The position numbers and the translations under genes were made by a program. Below are positions 1 to 12,032 of a DNA stretch of 64,000 bases, piece after piece. The DNA is from Molossus alvarezi (Eukaryota > Chordata > Mammalia > Chiroptera > Molossidae): the NCBI GenBank assembly GCA_037176705.1, contig CM073889.1:52879596-52943595 (forward strand), given 5' to 3'. The notes below the pieces were generated by a model, which was not told the DNA's origin, ran no database searches, and saw only the letters and a list, made by a program, of their open reading frames with translations. Each line of letters starts with the position of its first letter. Position 1 is the stretch's first letter.

Positions 1-152
1 CTAAGATCTGGAAACAGCCCAAGTGCCCATCAGTAGACGAATGGATTAAAAAGCTGTGGTACATATACACAATGGAGTACTACGCAGCGGTAAGAAAGAA
101 AGATCTCTTATCTTTGAGACTACATGGAGGGACCTGGAAAGTATCATCCTAA
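1..152 (+). pseudogene. ORF2: L1 ORF2 C-terminal remnant, frameshifted
   Basis: The frame encodes the ORF2 C-terminus ([20 protein letters not shown] and [11 protein letters not shown]). After RKKDLLS it departs from the intact ORF2 at 44193-48017 because one C is missing near base 112 (ttatcttt here, ttatccttt there). It ends at a premature stop at 150-152, losing about the last 30 residues. It is not functional. Confidence 0.9.
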
Positions 153-323
153 GTGAAACAACCAAGCAGTGAAAGACAAATTTCATATGATCTCACTGAT
201 TTCTGGAATATAATGAACATAACAGTTTGAGGACAATCCCCTAAGGAGTGGGGAGCTGAGAGAGGGATGAACAACAGAACTTAAATGCATGGAGGCATGA
301 ACAGTGGACATGGACAACAATCA

Positions 324-356
324 GGGGAAGGGGCAGGGAGGGAAGGGGGAGGGGGG
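324..356 (+). other. G-rich tract in L1 3' UTR, G-quadruplex candidate
   Basis: Six runs of three to six G separated by one to two bases lie in the L1 3' UTR (gggg at 324-327, gggg at 330-333, then ggg, ggg, ggggg and gggggg). Such polypurine tracts are a regular property of mammalian L1 3' UTRs. Folding is inferred from spacing only. Confidence 0.7.
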
Positions 357-401
357 AATCAGTGGGGGGAAAAGGAGAATCATTTGTAACAAAAATTAAT
401 C

Positions 402-425
402 AATAAAAAAAAAAAAAAAAAAAAA
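402..425 (+). other. L1 polyadenylation signal and poly(A) tail
   Basis: AATAAA at 402-407 merges into an uninterrupted A run ending at 425. This is the 3' terminus of the reverse-transcribed element. The final four A's may belong to the target-site duplication. Confidence 0.92.
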
Positions 426-439
426 GTTATCCCCTTTTG
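422..439 (+). repeat. 3' target-site duplication of the truncated L1 (first copy)
   Basis: aaaagttatccccttttg follows the poly(A) tail. The 5' partner of this copy is outside the window; in the other super-repeat copy the pair is 60453-60470 and 62445-62462. Confidence 0.88.
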
Positions 440-2361
440 TGTTCTGTGTTGGTAATGGTTTCCAAGATTGCACAGTTTTCTCCAACATTTCTCAAGGCGA
501 TACTTGGAATAAGTATGGTTTCTTCTGTAGCAGTTTGTTTGGCCTAATTCTTAGTCAGAACAGTGAACCAACCTAGGGTCTAGAATGAAATAATGGAAAG
601 ATTGATAACTACTGGTGTTACACATGTGCCATTCTTGAAACAAAGCAACTGAACACATCTAAAGTGATGTAGTTTAAACATTTGATGTGTACATCCAAGG
701 AGAAATACATGAATGTGAAGACACTGACAATACCATGGGTGTTTCACATTGCATTTCTCTGTGAGTTAGAACAAAAGGAGGGTTCTGGAGAAAAGGCACT
801 TGTACAGTTGACCTGGGTATCAATTTCAATTAGCTACCCACAAATTATGCCCGGTTTGCGCGGCATAGTTTGCATTGGAGAGTTATCCAGTGTTGCATGT
901 AAATGCAGCTGACTGCCTTCTTTCCTATAAGACAAGAAAGTCAATTTGTACGAGAAGAAGAGGTAACTTTTCAACATACTACTTTTCTTCCTTGGATATG
1001 AGTTGTTTGCCTGGAAGAGTCTACAAAGCATCTCGATACCAAATACAGGCTGTGCTGCAGAAATGAAACATTTTGGTTAGAGCAGTGTTCAGGTCGTGGA
1101 AATCTATACCCTATTCAGTTCTACACACATTCTCTCCATGCGTTACCAAATGAATCAGAGTCATGCCATGGATCCACGATACATTTCACTGTTTGTGCTG
1201 ATTTCCACATTAACATAAGGTGTAGATACCTGTTTTCTGCAGAGAATTGAATGTAAACCCTTGTCCTCAGTGTGAAATGCTGGAATTAGCCCGTGGAAAT
1301 GAATGATAACTCCCGAACTTATGCTTAAAATACCCTGTGACAAATTCAACCTATTTCTTGATATCTGCCAGAATCATCTCCATTATAACAAGGATTCCAA
1401 AGAGTTTCAGGCCTTTGAATAATGGTCCTGGATACACATGTTTCAAGAGTATTTCCCAGAAGAACCTATGAAAATACAGTGGATAATCAAAGGTGTGCAT
1501 CACTGGTGTTCTTTCTCTGCAGAATTATTTAATTACATTCAGTTCAAGAGCAGCATGGAAACCTCAATATGGTGTAGTGGCAATTGGACTGTTCAGTGGC
1601 TCTCTGTCCTAAAAACAGTGTTCCCATTGACTAACTTCTTCACATACTGTCTAAATATGGTGAAGAAGATTCTTGGGCTATACCCACTTCACAAAACATG
1701 GAACCAACACTGGTGTTCTGTTCTGCAGATTATGTGTTAGAACAGTTGAAGAAAGTATTGATTCAAGGTAATGTGGCAAGCTAACGTTTGTCTATGCCCT
1801 TAGACATACTTCTCTCCAGAGATCGTTTCTAGGAGGGTTTATACACACCAAACCAATTCCAAACGAACTGTGTTAGAACTCTGCAGTTCAGTTGAGGAAA
1901 CTCACTTCCATGAAGCCTAGGGAGTGAGGCCTCTCCAACCATAAGCTGTTTTGGTTAAGTACCTAAGAAATGTCTGTTTGTTAAGGTGTAATCACACGAA
2001 AACCTAGCAGTGCACGTTTCTATCTCTTGTTCCCTACACACAATTACAAGACTTGCTGGTGCAGTCTCAGATATGCTGAATTATGGGCAAAACTCTGTGA
2101 GAGCCAGGGGCAACATTCATTGGTGGCATGTTTAAACTTGGGAAATTGAGTACCTTTGCAAGGAAAGTGTGTAGATACATGTTCTAGTAGGAAACTGATG
2201 GAATGATTGAATATTTCCATTTTGGGTCAGGAAATGCACAGATCTTGGCAAGAGTCATGTGAAACACTTGAATATAGACACTCTCCTCGTGGTGTGGAGA
2301 GATCCAGTCTTCTCCTGGAAAGAACAACTAGGACAGGGCACACTGATGTGTAGAATCAAAA
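426..2361. repeat. Monomer 1 (type A, 1,936 bp)
   Basis: Type A markers catactgtc and cccacttcac. Private variants shared only with monomer 29 are tttggcc, acaaaaggagg, gctgtgctgcag, gtgctgattt, atctgccag, ttatttaatt and cttctctccag. Like 24 and 26 it has gaagaaagtattg, ggcaagctaacg and gcctctcc. The subtype-typical candidate exon is at 1523-1767. Confidence 0.95.
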
Positions 2362-4296
2362 GTTATCCCCTTTTGTGTTCTGTGTTGGTAATGGTTTCCA
2401 AGATTGCACAGTTTTCTACAACATTTCTCAAGGCGATACTTGGAATAAGTATGGTTTCTTCTGTAGCAGTTTGTTTCGCCTAATTCTTAGTCAGAACAGT
2501 GAACCAACCTAGGGTCTAGAATGAAATAATGGAAAGATTGATAACTACTGGTGTTACACATGTGCCATTCTTGAAACAAAGCAACTGAACACATCTAAAG
2601 TGATGTAGTTTAAACATTTGATGTGTACATCCAAGGAGAAATACATGAATGTGAAGACACTGACAATACCATGGGTGTTTCACATTGCATTTCTCTGTGA
2701 GTTAGAACAAGAGGAGGGTTCTGGAGAAAAGGCACTTGTACAGTTGACCTGGGTATCAATTTCAATTAGCTACCCACAAATTATGCCCGGTTTGCGCGGC
2801 ATAGTTTGCATTGGAGAGTTATTAAGTATTGCATGTAAATGCAGCTGACTGCCTTCTTTCCTATACGACAAGAAAGTCAATTTGTACGAGAAGAAGAGGT
2901 AACTTTTCAACATACTACTTTTCTCCCTTGGATATGAGTTGTTTGCCTGGAAGAGTCTACAAAGAATCTGGATACCAAATACAGGCTGCGCTGCAGAAAT
3001 GAAACATTTTGGTTAGAGCAGTGTTCAGGTCGTGGAAATCTATACCCTATTCAGTTCTACACACATTCTCTCCATGCGTTACCAAATGAATCAGAGTCAT
3101 GCCATGGATCCACAATACATTTCACTGTTTGTGCCGATTTCCACATTAACATAAGGTGTAGATACCTGTTTTCTGCAGAGAATTGAATGTAAACCCTTGT
3201 CCTCAGTGTGAAATGCTGGAATTAGCCCGGGGAAATGAATGATAACTCCCGAACTTATGCTTAAAATACCCTGTGACAAATTCAACCTATTTCTTGATAT
3301 CTGACAGAATCATCTCCATGATAACAAGGATTCCAAAGAGTTTCAGGCCTTTGAATAATGGTCCTGGATTCACATGTTTCAAGAGTATTTCCCAGAAGAA
3401 CCTATGAAAATACAGTGGATAATCAAAGGTGTGCATCACTGGTGTTCTTTCTCTGCAGAATTATATAATTACATTCAGTTCAAGAGCAGCATGGAAACCT
3501 CAATATGGTGTAGTGGCAATTGGACTGTTCAGTGGCTCTCTGTCCTAAAAACAGTGTTCCCATTGACTATCTTCTTCACACATGTCTAAATATGGTGAAG
3601 AAGATTCTTGGGCTATACCCACATCACAAAACATGGAACCAACACTGGTGTTCTGTTCTGCAGATTATGTGTTAGAACAGTTGAGGAAAGTATTGATTCA
3701 AGGTAATGTGGCAACCTAACGTTTGCCTAAGCCCTTAGACATACTTCTCACCAGAGATCGTTTCTAGGAGCGTTTATACACACCAAACCGATTCCAAAAG
3801 AACTGTGTTAGAACTCTGCAGTTCAGTTGAGGAAACTCACTTCCATGAAGCCTAGAGCGTGAGGCTTCTCCAACCATAAGCTGTTTTGGTTAAGTACCTA
3901 AGAAATGTCTGTTTGTTAAGGTGTAATCACAAAAAAACCTAGCAGTGCACGTTTCTTTCTCTTGTTCCCTACACACAATTACAAGACTTGCTGGTGCAGT
4001 CTCAGATATCCTGAATTATGGGCAAAACTCTGTGAGAGCCAGGGACAACATTGATTGGTGGCATGTTTAAACTTGGGAAATTGAGTACCTTTGCAAGGAA
4101 AGTGTGTAGATACATGTTCTAGTAGGAAACTGATGGAATGATTGAATATTTCCATTTTGGGTCAGGAAATGCACAGATCTTGGCAAGAGTCATGTGAAAC
4201 ACTTGAATATAGACACTCTCCTCGTGGTGTGGAGAGATCCAGTCTTCTCCTGGAAAGAACAACTAGGACAGGGCACACTGATGTGTAGAATCAAAA
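2362..4296. repeat. Monomer 2 (type B1, 1,935 bp)
   Basis: First of four consecutive B1 copies (gactatc, cctaagccc). Shares ttattaagt (in place of ttatccagt) with monomer 3 and tttctccctt with 4, 11 and 13. Private gttattaagtattgc and ccacaatacat. Confidence 0.95.
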
Positions 4297-6231
4297 GTTA
4301 TCCCCTTTTGTGTTCTGTGTTGGTAATGGTTTCCAAGATTGCACAGTTTTCTACAACATTTCTCAAGGCGATACTTGGAATAAGTATGGTTTCTTCTGTA
4401 GCAGTTTGTTTCGCCTAATTCTTAGTCAGAACAGTGAACCAACCTAGGGTCTAGAATGAAATAATGGAAAGATTGATAACTACTGGTGTTACACATGTGC
4501 CATTCTTGAAACAAAGCAACTGAACACATCTAAAGTGATGTAGTTTAAACATTTGATGTGTACATCCAAGGAGAAATACATGAATGTGAAGACACTGACA
4601 ATACCATGGGTGTTTCACATTGCATTTCTCTGTGAGTTAGAACAAGAGGAGGGTTCTGGAGAAAAGGCACTTGTACAGTTGACCTGGGTATCAATTTCAA
4701 TTAGCTACCCACAAATTATGCCCGGTTTGCGCGGCATAGTTTGCATTGGAGAGTTATTAAGTGTTGCATGTAAATGCAGCTGACTGCCTTCTTTCCTATA
4801 AGACAAGAAAGTCAATTTGAACGATAAGAAGAGGTAACTTTTCAACATACTACTTTTCTTCCTTGGATATGAGTTGTTTGCCTGGAAGAGTCTACAAAGA
4901 ATCTGGATACCAAATACAGGCTGCGCTGCAGAAATGAAACATTTTGGTTAGAGCAGTGTTCAGGTCGTGGAAATCTATACCCTATTCAGTTCTACACACA
5001 TTCTCTCCATGCGTTACCAAATGAATCAGAGTCATGCCATGGATCCACGATACATTTCACTGTTTGTGCCGATTTCCACATTAACATAAGGTGTAGATAC
5101 CTGTTTTCTGCAGAGAATTGAATGTAAACCCTTGTCCTCAGTGTGAAATGCTGGAATTAGCCCGGGGAAATGAATGATAACTCCCGAACTTATGCTTAAA
5201 ATACCCTGTGACAAATTCAACCTATTTCTTGATATCTGACAGAATCATCTCCATGATAACAAGGATTCCAAAGAGTTTCAGGCCTTTGAATAATGGTCCT
5301 GGATTCACATGTTTCAAGAGTATTTCCCAGAAGAACCTATGAAAATACAGTGGATAATCAAAGGTGTGCATCACTGGTGTTCTTTCTCTGCAGAATTATA
5401 TAATTACAATCAGTTCAAGAGCAGCATGGAAACCTCAATATGGTGTAGTGGCAATTGGACTGTTCAGTGGCTCTCTGTCCTAAAAACAGTGTTCCCATTG
5501 ACTATCTTCTTCACACATGTCTAAATATGGTGAAGAAGATTCTTGGGCTATACCCACATCACAAAACATGGAACCAACACTGGTGTTCTGTTCTGCAGAT
5601 TATGTGTTAGAACAGTTGAGGAAAGTATTGATTCAAGGTAATGTGGCAACCTAACGTTTGCCTAAGCCCTTAGACATACTTCTCACCAGAGATCGTTTCT
5701 AGGAGCGTTTATACACACCAAACCGATTCCAAAAGAACTGTGTTAGAACTCTGCAGTTCAGTTGAGGAAACTCACTTCCATGAAGCCTAGAGCGTGAGGC
5801 TTCTCCAACCATAAGCTGTTTTGGTTAAGAACCTAAGAAATGTCTGTTTGTTAAGGTGTAATCACAAAAAAACCTAGCAGTGCACGTTTCTTTCTCTTGT
5901 TCCCTACACACAATTACAAGACTTGCTGGTGTAGTCTCAGATATCCTGAATTATGGGCAAAACTCTGTGAGAGCCAGGGACAACATTGATTGGTGGCATG
6001 TTTAAACTTGGGAAATTGAGTACCTTTGCAAGGAAAGTGTGTAGATACATGTTCTAGTAGGAAACTGATGGAATGATTGAATATTTCCATTTTGGGTCAG
6101 GAAATGCACAGATCTTGGCAAGAGTCATGTGAAACACTTGAATATAGACACTCTCCTCGTGGTGTGGAGAGATCCAGTCTTCTCCTGGAAAGAACAACTA
6201 GGACAGGGCACACTGATGTGTAGAATCAAAA
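4297..6231. repeat. Monomer 3 (type B1, 1,935 bp)
   Basis: B1 markers. Shares ttattaagt with monomer 2 and tacaatcagttc with 5 and 8. Private tgaacgataag where other copies read tgtacgagaag. Confidence 0.95.
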
Positions 6232-8163
6232 GTTATCCCCTTTTGTGTTCTGTGTTGGTAATGGTTTCCAAGATTGCACAGTTTTCTACAACATTTCTCA
6301 AGGCGATACTTGGAATAAGTATGGTTTCTTCTGTAGCAGTTTGTTTCGCCTAATTCTTAGTCAGAACAGTGAACCAACCTAGGGTCTAGAATGAAATAAT
6401 GGAAAGATTGATAACTACTGGTGTTACACATGTGCCATTCTTGAAACAAAGCAACTGAACACATCTAAAGTGATGTAGTTTAAACATTTGATGTGTACAT
6501 CCAAGGAGAAATACATGAATGTGAAGACACTGACAATACCATGGGTGTTTCACATTGCATTTCTCTGTGAGTTAGAACAAGAGGAGGGTTCTGGAGAAAA
6601 GGCACTTGTACAGTTGACCTGGGTATCAATTTCAATTAGCTACCCACAAATTATGCCCGGTTTGCGCGGCATAGTTTGCATTGGAGAGTTATCCAGTGTT
6701 GCATGTAAATGCAGCTGACTGCCTTCTTTCCTATACCACAAGAAAGTCAATTTGTACGAGAAGAGGTAACTTTTCAACATACTACTTTTCTCCCTTGGAT
6801 ATGAGTTGTTTGCCTGGAAGAGTCTACAAAGAATCTGGATACCAAATACAGGCTGCGCTGCAGAAATTAAACATTTTGGTTAGAGCAGTGTTCAGGTCGT
6901 GGAAATCTATACCCTATTCAGTTCTACACACATTCTCTCCATGCGTTACCAAATGAATCAGAGTCATGCCATGGATCCACGATACATTTCACTGTTTGTG
7001 CCGATTTCCACATTAACATAAGGTGTAGATACCTGTTTTCTGCAGAGAATTGAATGTAAACCCTTGTCCTCAGTGTGAAATGCTGGAATTAGCCCGGGGA
7101 AATGAATGATAACTCCCAAACTTATGCTTAAAATACCCTGTGACAAATTCAACCTATTTCTTGATATCTGACAGAATCATCTCCATGATAACAAGGATTC
7201 CAAAGAGTTTCAGGCCTTTGAATAATGGTGCTGGATTCACATGTTTCAAGAGTATTTCCCAGAAGAACCTATGAAAATACAGTGGATAATCAAAGGTGTG
7301 CATCACTGGTGTTCTTTCTCTGCAGAATTATATAATTACATTCAGTTCAAGAGCAGCATGGAAACCTCAATATGGTGTAGTGGCAATTGGACTGTTCAGT
7401 GGCTCTCTGTCCTAAAAACAGTGTTCCCATTGACTATCTTCTTCACACATGTCTAAATATGGTGAAGAAGATTCTTGGGCTATACCCACATCACAAAACA
7501 TGGAACCAACACTGGTGTTCTGTTCTGCAGATTATGTGTTAGAACAGTTGAGGAAAGTATTGATTCAAGGTAATGTGGCAACCTAACGTTTGCCTAAGCC
7601 CTTAGACATACTTCTCACCAGAGATCGTTTCTAGGAGCGATTATACACACCAAACCGATTCCAAAAGAACTGTGTTAGAACTCTGCAGTTCAGTTGAGGA
7701 AACTCACTTCCATGAAGCCTAGAGCGTGAGGCTTCTCCAACCATAAGCTGTTTTGGTTAAGAACCTAAGAAATGTCTGTTTGTTAAGGTGTAATCACACG
7801 AAAACCTAGCATTGCACGTTTCTTTCTCTTGTTCCCTACACACAATTACAAGACTTGCTGGTGCAGTCTCAGATATCCTGAATTATGGGCAAAACTCTGT
7901 GAGAGCCAGGGACAACATTGATTGGTGGCATGTTTAAACTTGGGAAATTGAGTACCTTTGCAAGGAAAGTGTGTAGATACATGTTCTAGTAGGAAACTGA
8001 TGGAATGATTGAATATTTTCATTTTGGGTCAGGAAATGCACAGATCTTGGCAAGAGTCATGTGAAACACTTGAATATAGACACTCTCCTCGTGGTGTGGA
8101 GAGATCCAGTCTTCTCCTGGAAAGAACAACTAGGACAGGGCACACTGATGTGTAGAATCAAAA
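6232..8163. repeat. Monomer 4 (type B1, 1,932 bp)
   Basis: B1 markers. A 3-bp deletion (acgagaagagg for acgagaagaagagg) explains the shorter length. Private variants include tataccacaag, gaaattaaac, ctcccaaac and aatggtgctgg. Confidence 0.95.
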
Positions 8164-10098
8164 GTTATCCCCTTTTGTGTTCTGTGTTGTTAATGGTTTC
8201 CAAGATTGCACAGTTTTCTACAACATTTCTCAAGGCGATACTTGGAATAAGTATGGTTTCTTCTGTAGCAGTTTGTTTCGCCTAATTCTTAGTCAGAACA
8301 GTGAACCAACCTAGGGTCTAGAATGAAATAATGGAAAGATTGATAACTACTGGTGTTACACATGTGCCATTCTTGAAACAAAGCAACTGAACACATCTAA
8401 AGTGATGTAGTTTAAACATTTGATGTGTACATCCAAGGAGAAATACATGAATGTGAAGACACGGACAATACCATGGGTGTTTCACATTGCATTTCTCTGT
8501 GAGTTAGAACAAGAGGAGGGTTCTGGAGAAAAGGCACTGGTACAGTTGACCTGGGTATCAATTTCAATTAGCTACGCACAAATTATGCCCGGTTTGCGCG
8601 GCATAGTTTGCATTGGAGAGTTATCCAGTGTTGCATGTAAATGCAGCTGACTGCCTTCTTTCCTATACGACAAGAAAGTCAATTTGTACGAGAAGAAGAG
8701 GTAACTTTTCAACTTACTACTTTTCTTCCTTGGATATGAGTTGTTTGCCTGGAAGAGTCTACAAAGAATCTGGATACCAAATACAGGCTGCGCTGCAGAA
8801 ATGAAACATTTTGGTTAGAGCAGTGTTCAGGTCGTGGAAATCTATACCCTATTCAGTTCTACACACATTCTCTCCATGCGTTACCAAATGAATCAGAGTC
8901 ATGCCATGGATCCACGATACATTTCACTGTTTGTGCCGATTTCCACATTAACATAAGGTGTAGATACCTGTTTTCTGGAGAGAATTGAATGTAAACCCTT
9001 GTCCTCAGTGTGAAATGCTGGAATTAGCCCGGGGAAATGAATGATAACTCCCGAACTTATGCTTAAAATACCCTGTGACAAATTCAACCTATTTCTTGAT
9101 ATCTGACAGAATCATCTCCATGATAACAAGGATTCCAAAGAGTTTCAGGCCTTTGAATAATGGTCCTGGATTCACATGTTTCAAGAGTATTTCCCAGAAG
9201 AACCTATGAAAATACAGTGGATAATCAAAGGTGTGCATCACTGGTGTTCTTTCTCTGCAGAATTATATAATTACAATCAGTTCAAGAGCAGCATGGAAAC
9301 CTCAATATGGTGTAGTGGCAATTGGACTGTTCAGTGGCTCTCTGTCCTAAAAACAGTGTTCCCATTGACTATCTTCTTCACACATGTCTAAATATGGTGA
9401 AGAAGATTCTTGGGCTATACCCACATCACAAAACATGGAACCAACACTGGTGTTCTGTTCTGCAGATTATGTGTTAGAACAGTTGAGGAAAGTATTGATT
9501 CAAGGTAATGTGGCAACCTAACGTTTGCCTAAGCCCTTAGACATACTTCTCACCAGAGATCGTTTCTAGGAGCGTTTATACACACCAAACCGATTCCAAA
9601 AGAACTGTGTTAGAACTCTGCAGTTCAGTTGAGGAAACTCACTTCCATGAAGCCTAGAGCGTGAGGCTTCTCCAACCATAAGCTGTTTTGGTTAAGAACC
9701 TAAGAAATGTCTGTTTGTTAAGGTGTAATCACAAAAAAACCTAGCAGTGCACGTTTCTCTCTCTTGTTCCCTACACACAATTACAAGACTTGCTGGTGTA
9801 GTCTCAGATATCCTGAATTATGGGCAAAACTCTGTGAGAGCCAGGGACAACATTGATTGGTGGCATGTTTAAACTTGGGAAATTGAGTACCTTTGCAAGG
9901 AAAGTGTGTAGATACATGTTCTAGTAGGAAACTGATGGAATGATTGAATATTTCCATTTTGGGTCAGGAAATGCACAGATCTTGGCAAGAGTCATGTGAA
10001 ACACTTGAATATAGACACTCTCCTCGTGGTGTGGAGAGATCCAGTCTTCTCCTGGAAAGAACAACTAGGACAGGGCACACTGATGTGTAGAATCAAAA
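8164..10098. repeat. Monomer 5 (type B1, 1,935 bp), first unit of trimer copy 1
   Basis: Shares acacggaca, cacttgg-to-cactggt, caacttacta, ttctggagag and tacaatcagttc with monomer 8, 5,804 bp away. Private: gctacgcaca. Confidence 0.95.
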
Positions 10099-12032
10099 GT
10101 TATCCCCTTTTGTGTTCTGTGTTGGTAATGGTTTCCAAGATTGCACAGTTTTCTACAACATTTCTCCAGGCGATACTTGGAATAAGTATGGTTTCTTCTG
10201 TAGCAGTTTGTTTCGCCTAATTCTTAGTCAGAACAGTGAACCAACCTAGGGTCTAGAATGAAATAATGGAAAGATTGATAACTACTGGTGTTACACATGT
10301 GCCATTCTTGAAACAAAGCAACTGAACACATCTAAAGTGATGTAGTTTAAACATTTGATGTGTACATCCAAGGAGAAATACATGAATGTGAAGACACTGA
10401 CAATACCATGGGTGTTTCACATTGCATTTCTCTGTGAGTTAGAACAAGAGGAGGGTTCTGGAGAAAAGGCACTTGTACAGTTGACCTGGGTATCAATTTC
10501 AATTAGCTACCCACAAATTATGCCCGGTTTGCGCGGCATAGTTTGCATTGGAGAGTTATCCAGTGTTGCATGTAAATGCAGCTGACTGCCTTCTTTCCTA
10601 TACGACAAGAAAGTCAATTTGTACGAGAAGAAGAGGTAACTTTTCAACATACTACTTTTCTTCCTTGGATATGAGTTGTTTGCCTGGAAGAGTCTACAAA
10701 GAATCTGGATACCAAATACAGGCTGCGCTGCAGATATGAAACATTTTGGTTAGAGCAGTGTTCAGGTCGTGGAAATCTATACCCTATTCAGTTCTACACA
10801 CATTCTCTCCATGCGTTACCAAATGAATCAGAGTCATGCCATGGATCCACGATACATTTCACTGTTTGTGCCGATTTCCACATTAACATAAGGTGTAGAT
10901 ACCTGTTTTCTGCAGAGAATTGAAAGTAAACCCTTGTCCTCAGTGTGAAATGCTGGAATTAGCCCAGGGAAATGAATGATAACTCCCGAACTTATGCTTA
11001 AAATACCCTGTGACAAATTCAACCTATTTCTTGATATCTGACAGAATCATCTCCATGATAACAAGGATTCCAAAGAGTTTCAGGCCTTTGAATAATGGTC
11101 CTGGATTCACATGTTTCAAGAGTATTTCCCAGAAGAACCTATGAAAATATAGTGGATAATCAAAGGTGTGCATCACTGGTGTTCTTTCTCTGCAGAATTA
11201 TATTATTACATTCAGTTCAAGAGCAGCATGGAAACCTCAATATGGTGTAGTGGCAATTGGACTGTTCAGTGGCTCTCTGTCCTAAAAACAGTGTTCCCAT
11301 TGACTAACTTCTTCACACATGTCTAAATATGGTGAAGAAGATTCTTGGGCTATACCCACATCACAAAACATGGAACCAACACTGGTGTTCTGTTCTGCAG
11401 ATTATGTGTTAGAACAGTTGAGGAAAGTATTGATTCAAGGTAATGTGGCAACCTAACGTTTGCCTATGCCCTTAGACATACTTCTCACCAGAGATCGTTT
11501 CTAGGAGCGTTTATACACACCAAACCGATTCCAAAAGAACTGTGTTAGAACTCTGCAGTTCAGTTGAGGAAACTCACTTCCATGAAGCCTAGAGCGTGAG
11601 GCTTCTCCAACCATAAGCTGTTTTGGTTAAGTACCTAATTAATGTCTGTTTGTTAAGGTGTAATCACACGAAAACCTAGCAGTGCACGTTTCTTTCTCTT
11701 GTTCCCTACACACAATTACAAGACTTGCTGGTGCAGTCTCAGATATGCTGAATTATGGGCAAAACTCTGTGAGAGCCAGGGGCAACATTCATTGGTGGCA
11801 TGTTTAAACTTGGGAAATTGAGTACCTTTGCAAGGAAAGTTTGTAGATACATGTTTAGTAGGAAACTGATGGAATGATTGAATATTTCCATTTTGGGTCA
11901 GAAAATGCACAGATCTTGGCAAGAGTCATGTGAAACACTTGAATATAGACACTCTCCTCGTGGTGTGGAGAGATCCAGTCTTCTCCTGGAAAGAACAACT
12001 AGGACAGGGCACACTGATGTGTAGAATCAAAA
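10099..12032. repeat. Monomer 6 (type B2, 1,934 bp), second unit of trimer copy 1
   Basis: Shares gcagatatg, ttgaaagtaaac, aaaatatagtgg, ttatattatt, cctaattaatg, aaagtttgtag and the 1-bp deletion catgtttagtag with monomer 9, 5,804 bp away. The end also matches the end of monomer 11. Confidence 0.95.

Larger units (their letters stand above)
1..425 (+). mobile_element. L1: L1 retrotransposon 3' end (cut by the window edge)
   Basis: It contains the last part of ORF2, a 3' UTR of about 250 bp with a G-rich tract, an AATAAA signal and a poly(A) tail that runs into satellite sequence. It equals 62024-62448 base for base, so it is the duplicate of the truncated L1 there; its 5' part lies left of the window. 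Confidence 0.95.
1..1977. repeat. First copy of a 62,023-bp super-repeat overlap
   Basis: This stretch matches 62024-64000 at an offset of 62,023 bp. The match covers the L1 3' end, its poly(A) length, the junction and the private variants of the adjoining monomer (ttctccaac, tttggcc, acaaaaggagg, gctgtgctgcag, atctgccag, ttatttaatt, gtttgtctatg). I found no difference by eye. The edges of the duplication lie outside the window. Confidence 0.93.

Noticed and set aside
1161..1349. Minus-strand frame of 62 aa (MNLSQGILSI...) in most monomers
   Set aside because: Short, unrecognised, no sign of regulatory context; a by-product of repetition. The same holds for the other 60-76 aa frames repeated in each monomer.
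1438..1740. Open frame of 100-105 aa (MFQEYFPEEP...) recurring in each monomer
   Set aside because: No recognisable domain; it shortens to 71 aa in all type B copies by a single-base difference, and its ATG is lost in monomer 9. Conservation is explained by monomer identity.
426..2361. CENP-B box, which would mark a centromeric satellite
   Set aside because: I looked for the TTCG...CGGGA core in the monomer on both strands and found no match; tttcgcctaattc does not fit.
426..2361. CRISPR-like or simple-sequence array
   Set aside because: The repeat is a direct long monomer with no spacers, and it contains no short tandem core.
3465..3480. TATA-like ttatataatt as a monomer promoter
   Set aside because: AT-rich by composition, sits inside the candidate exon, and no initiator or GC-rich context is visible.
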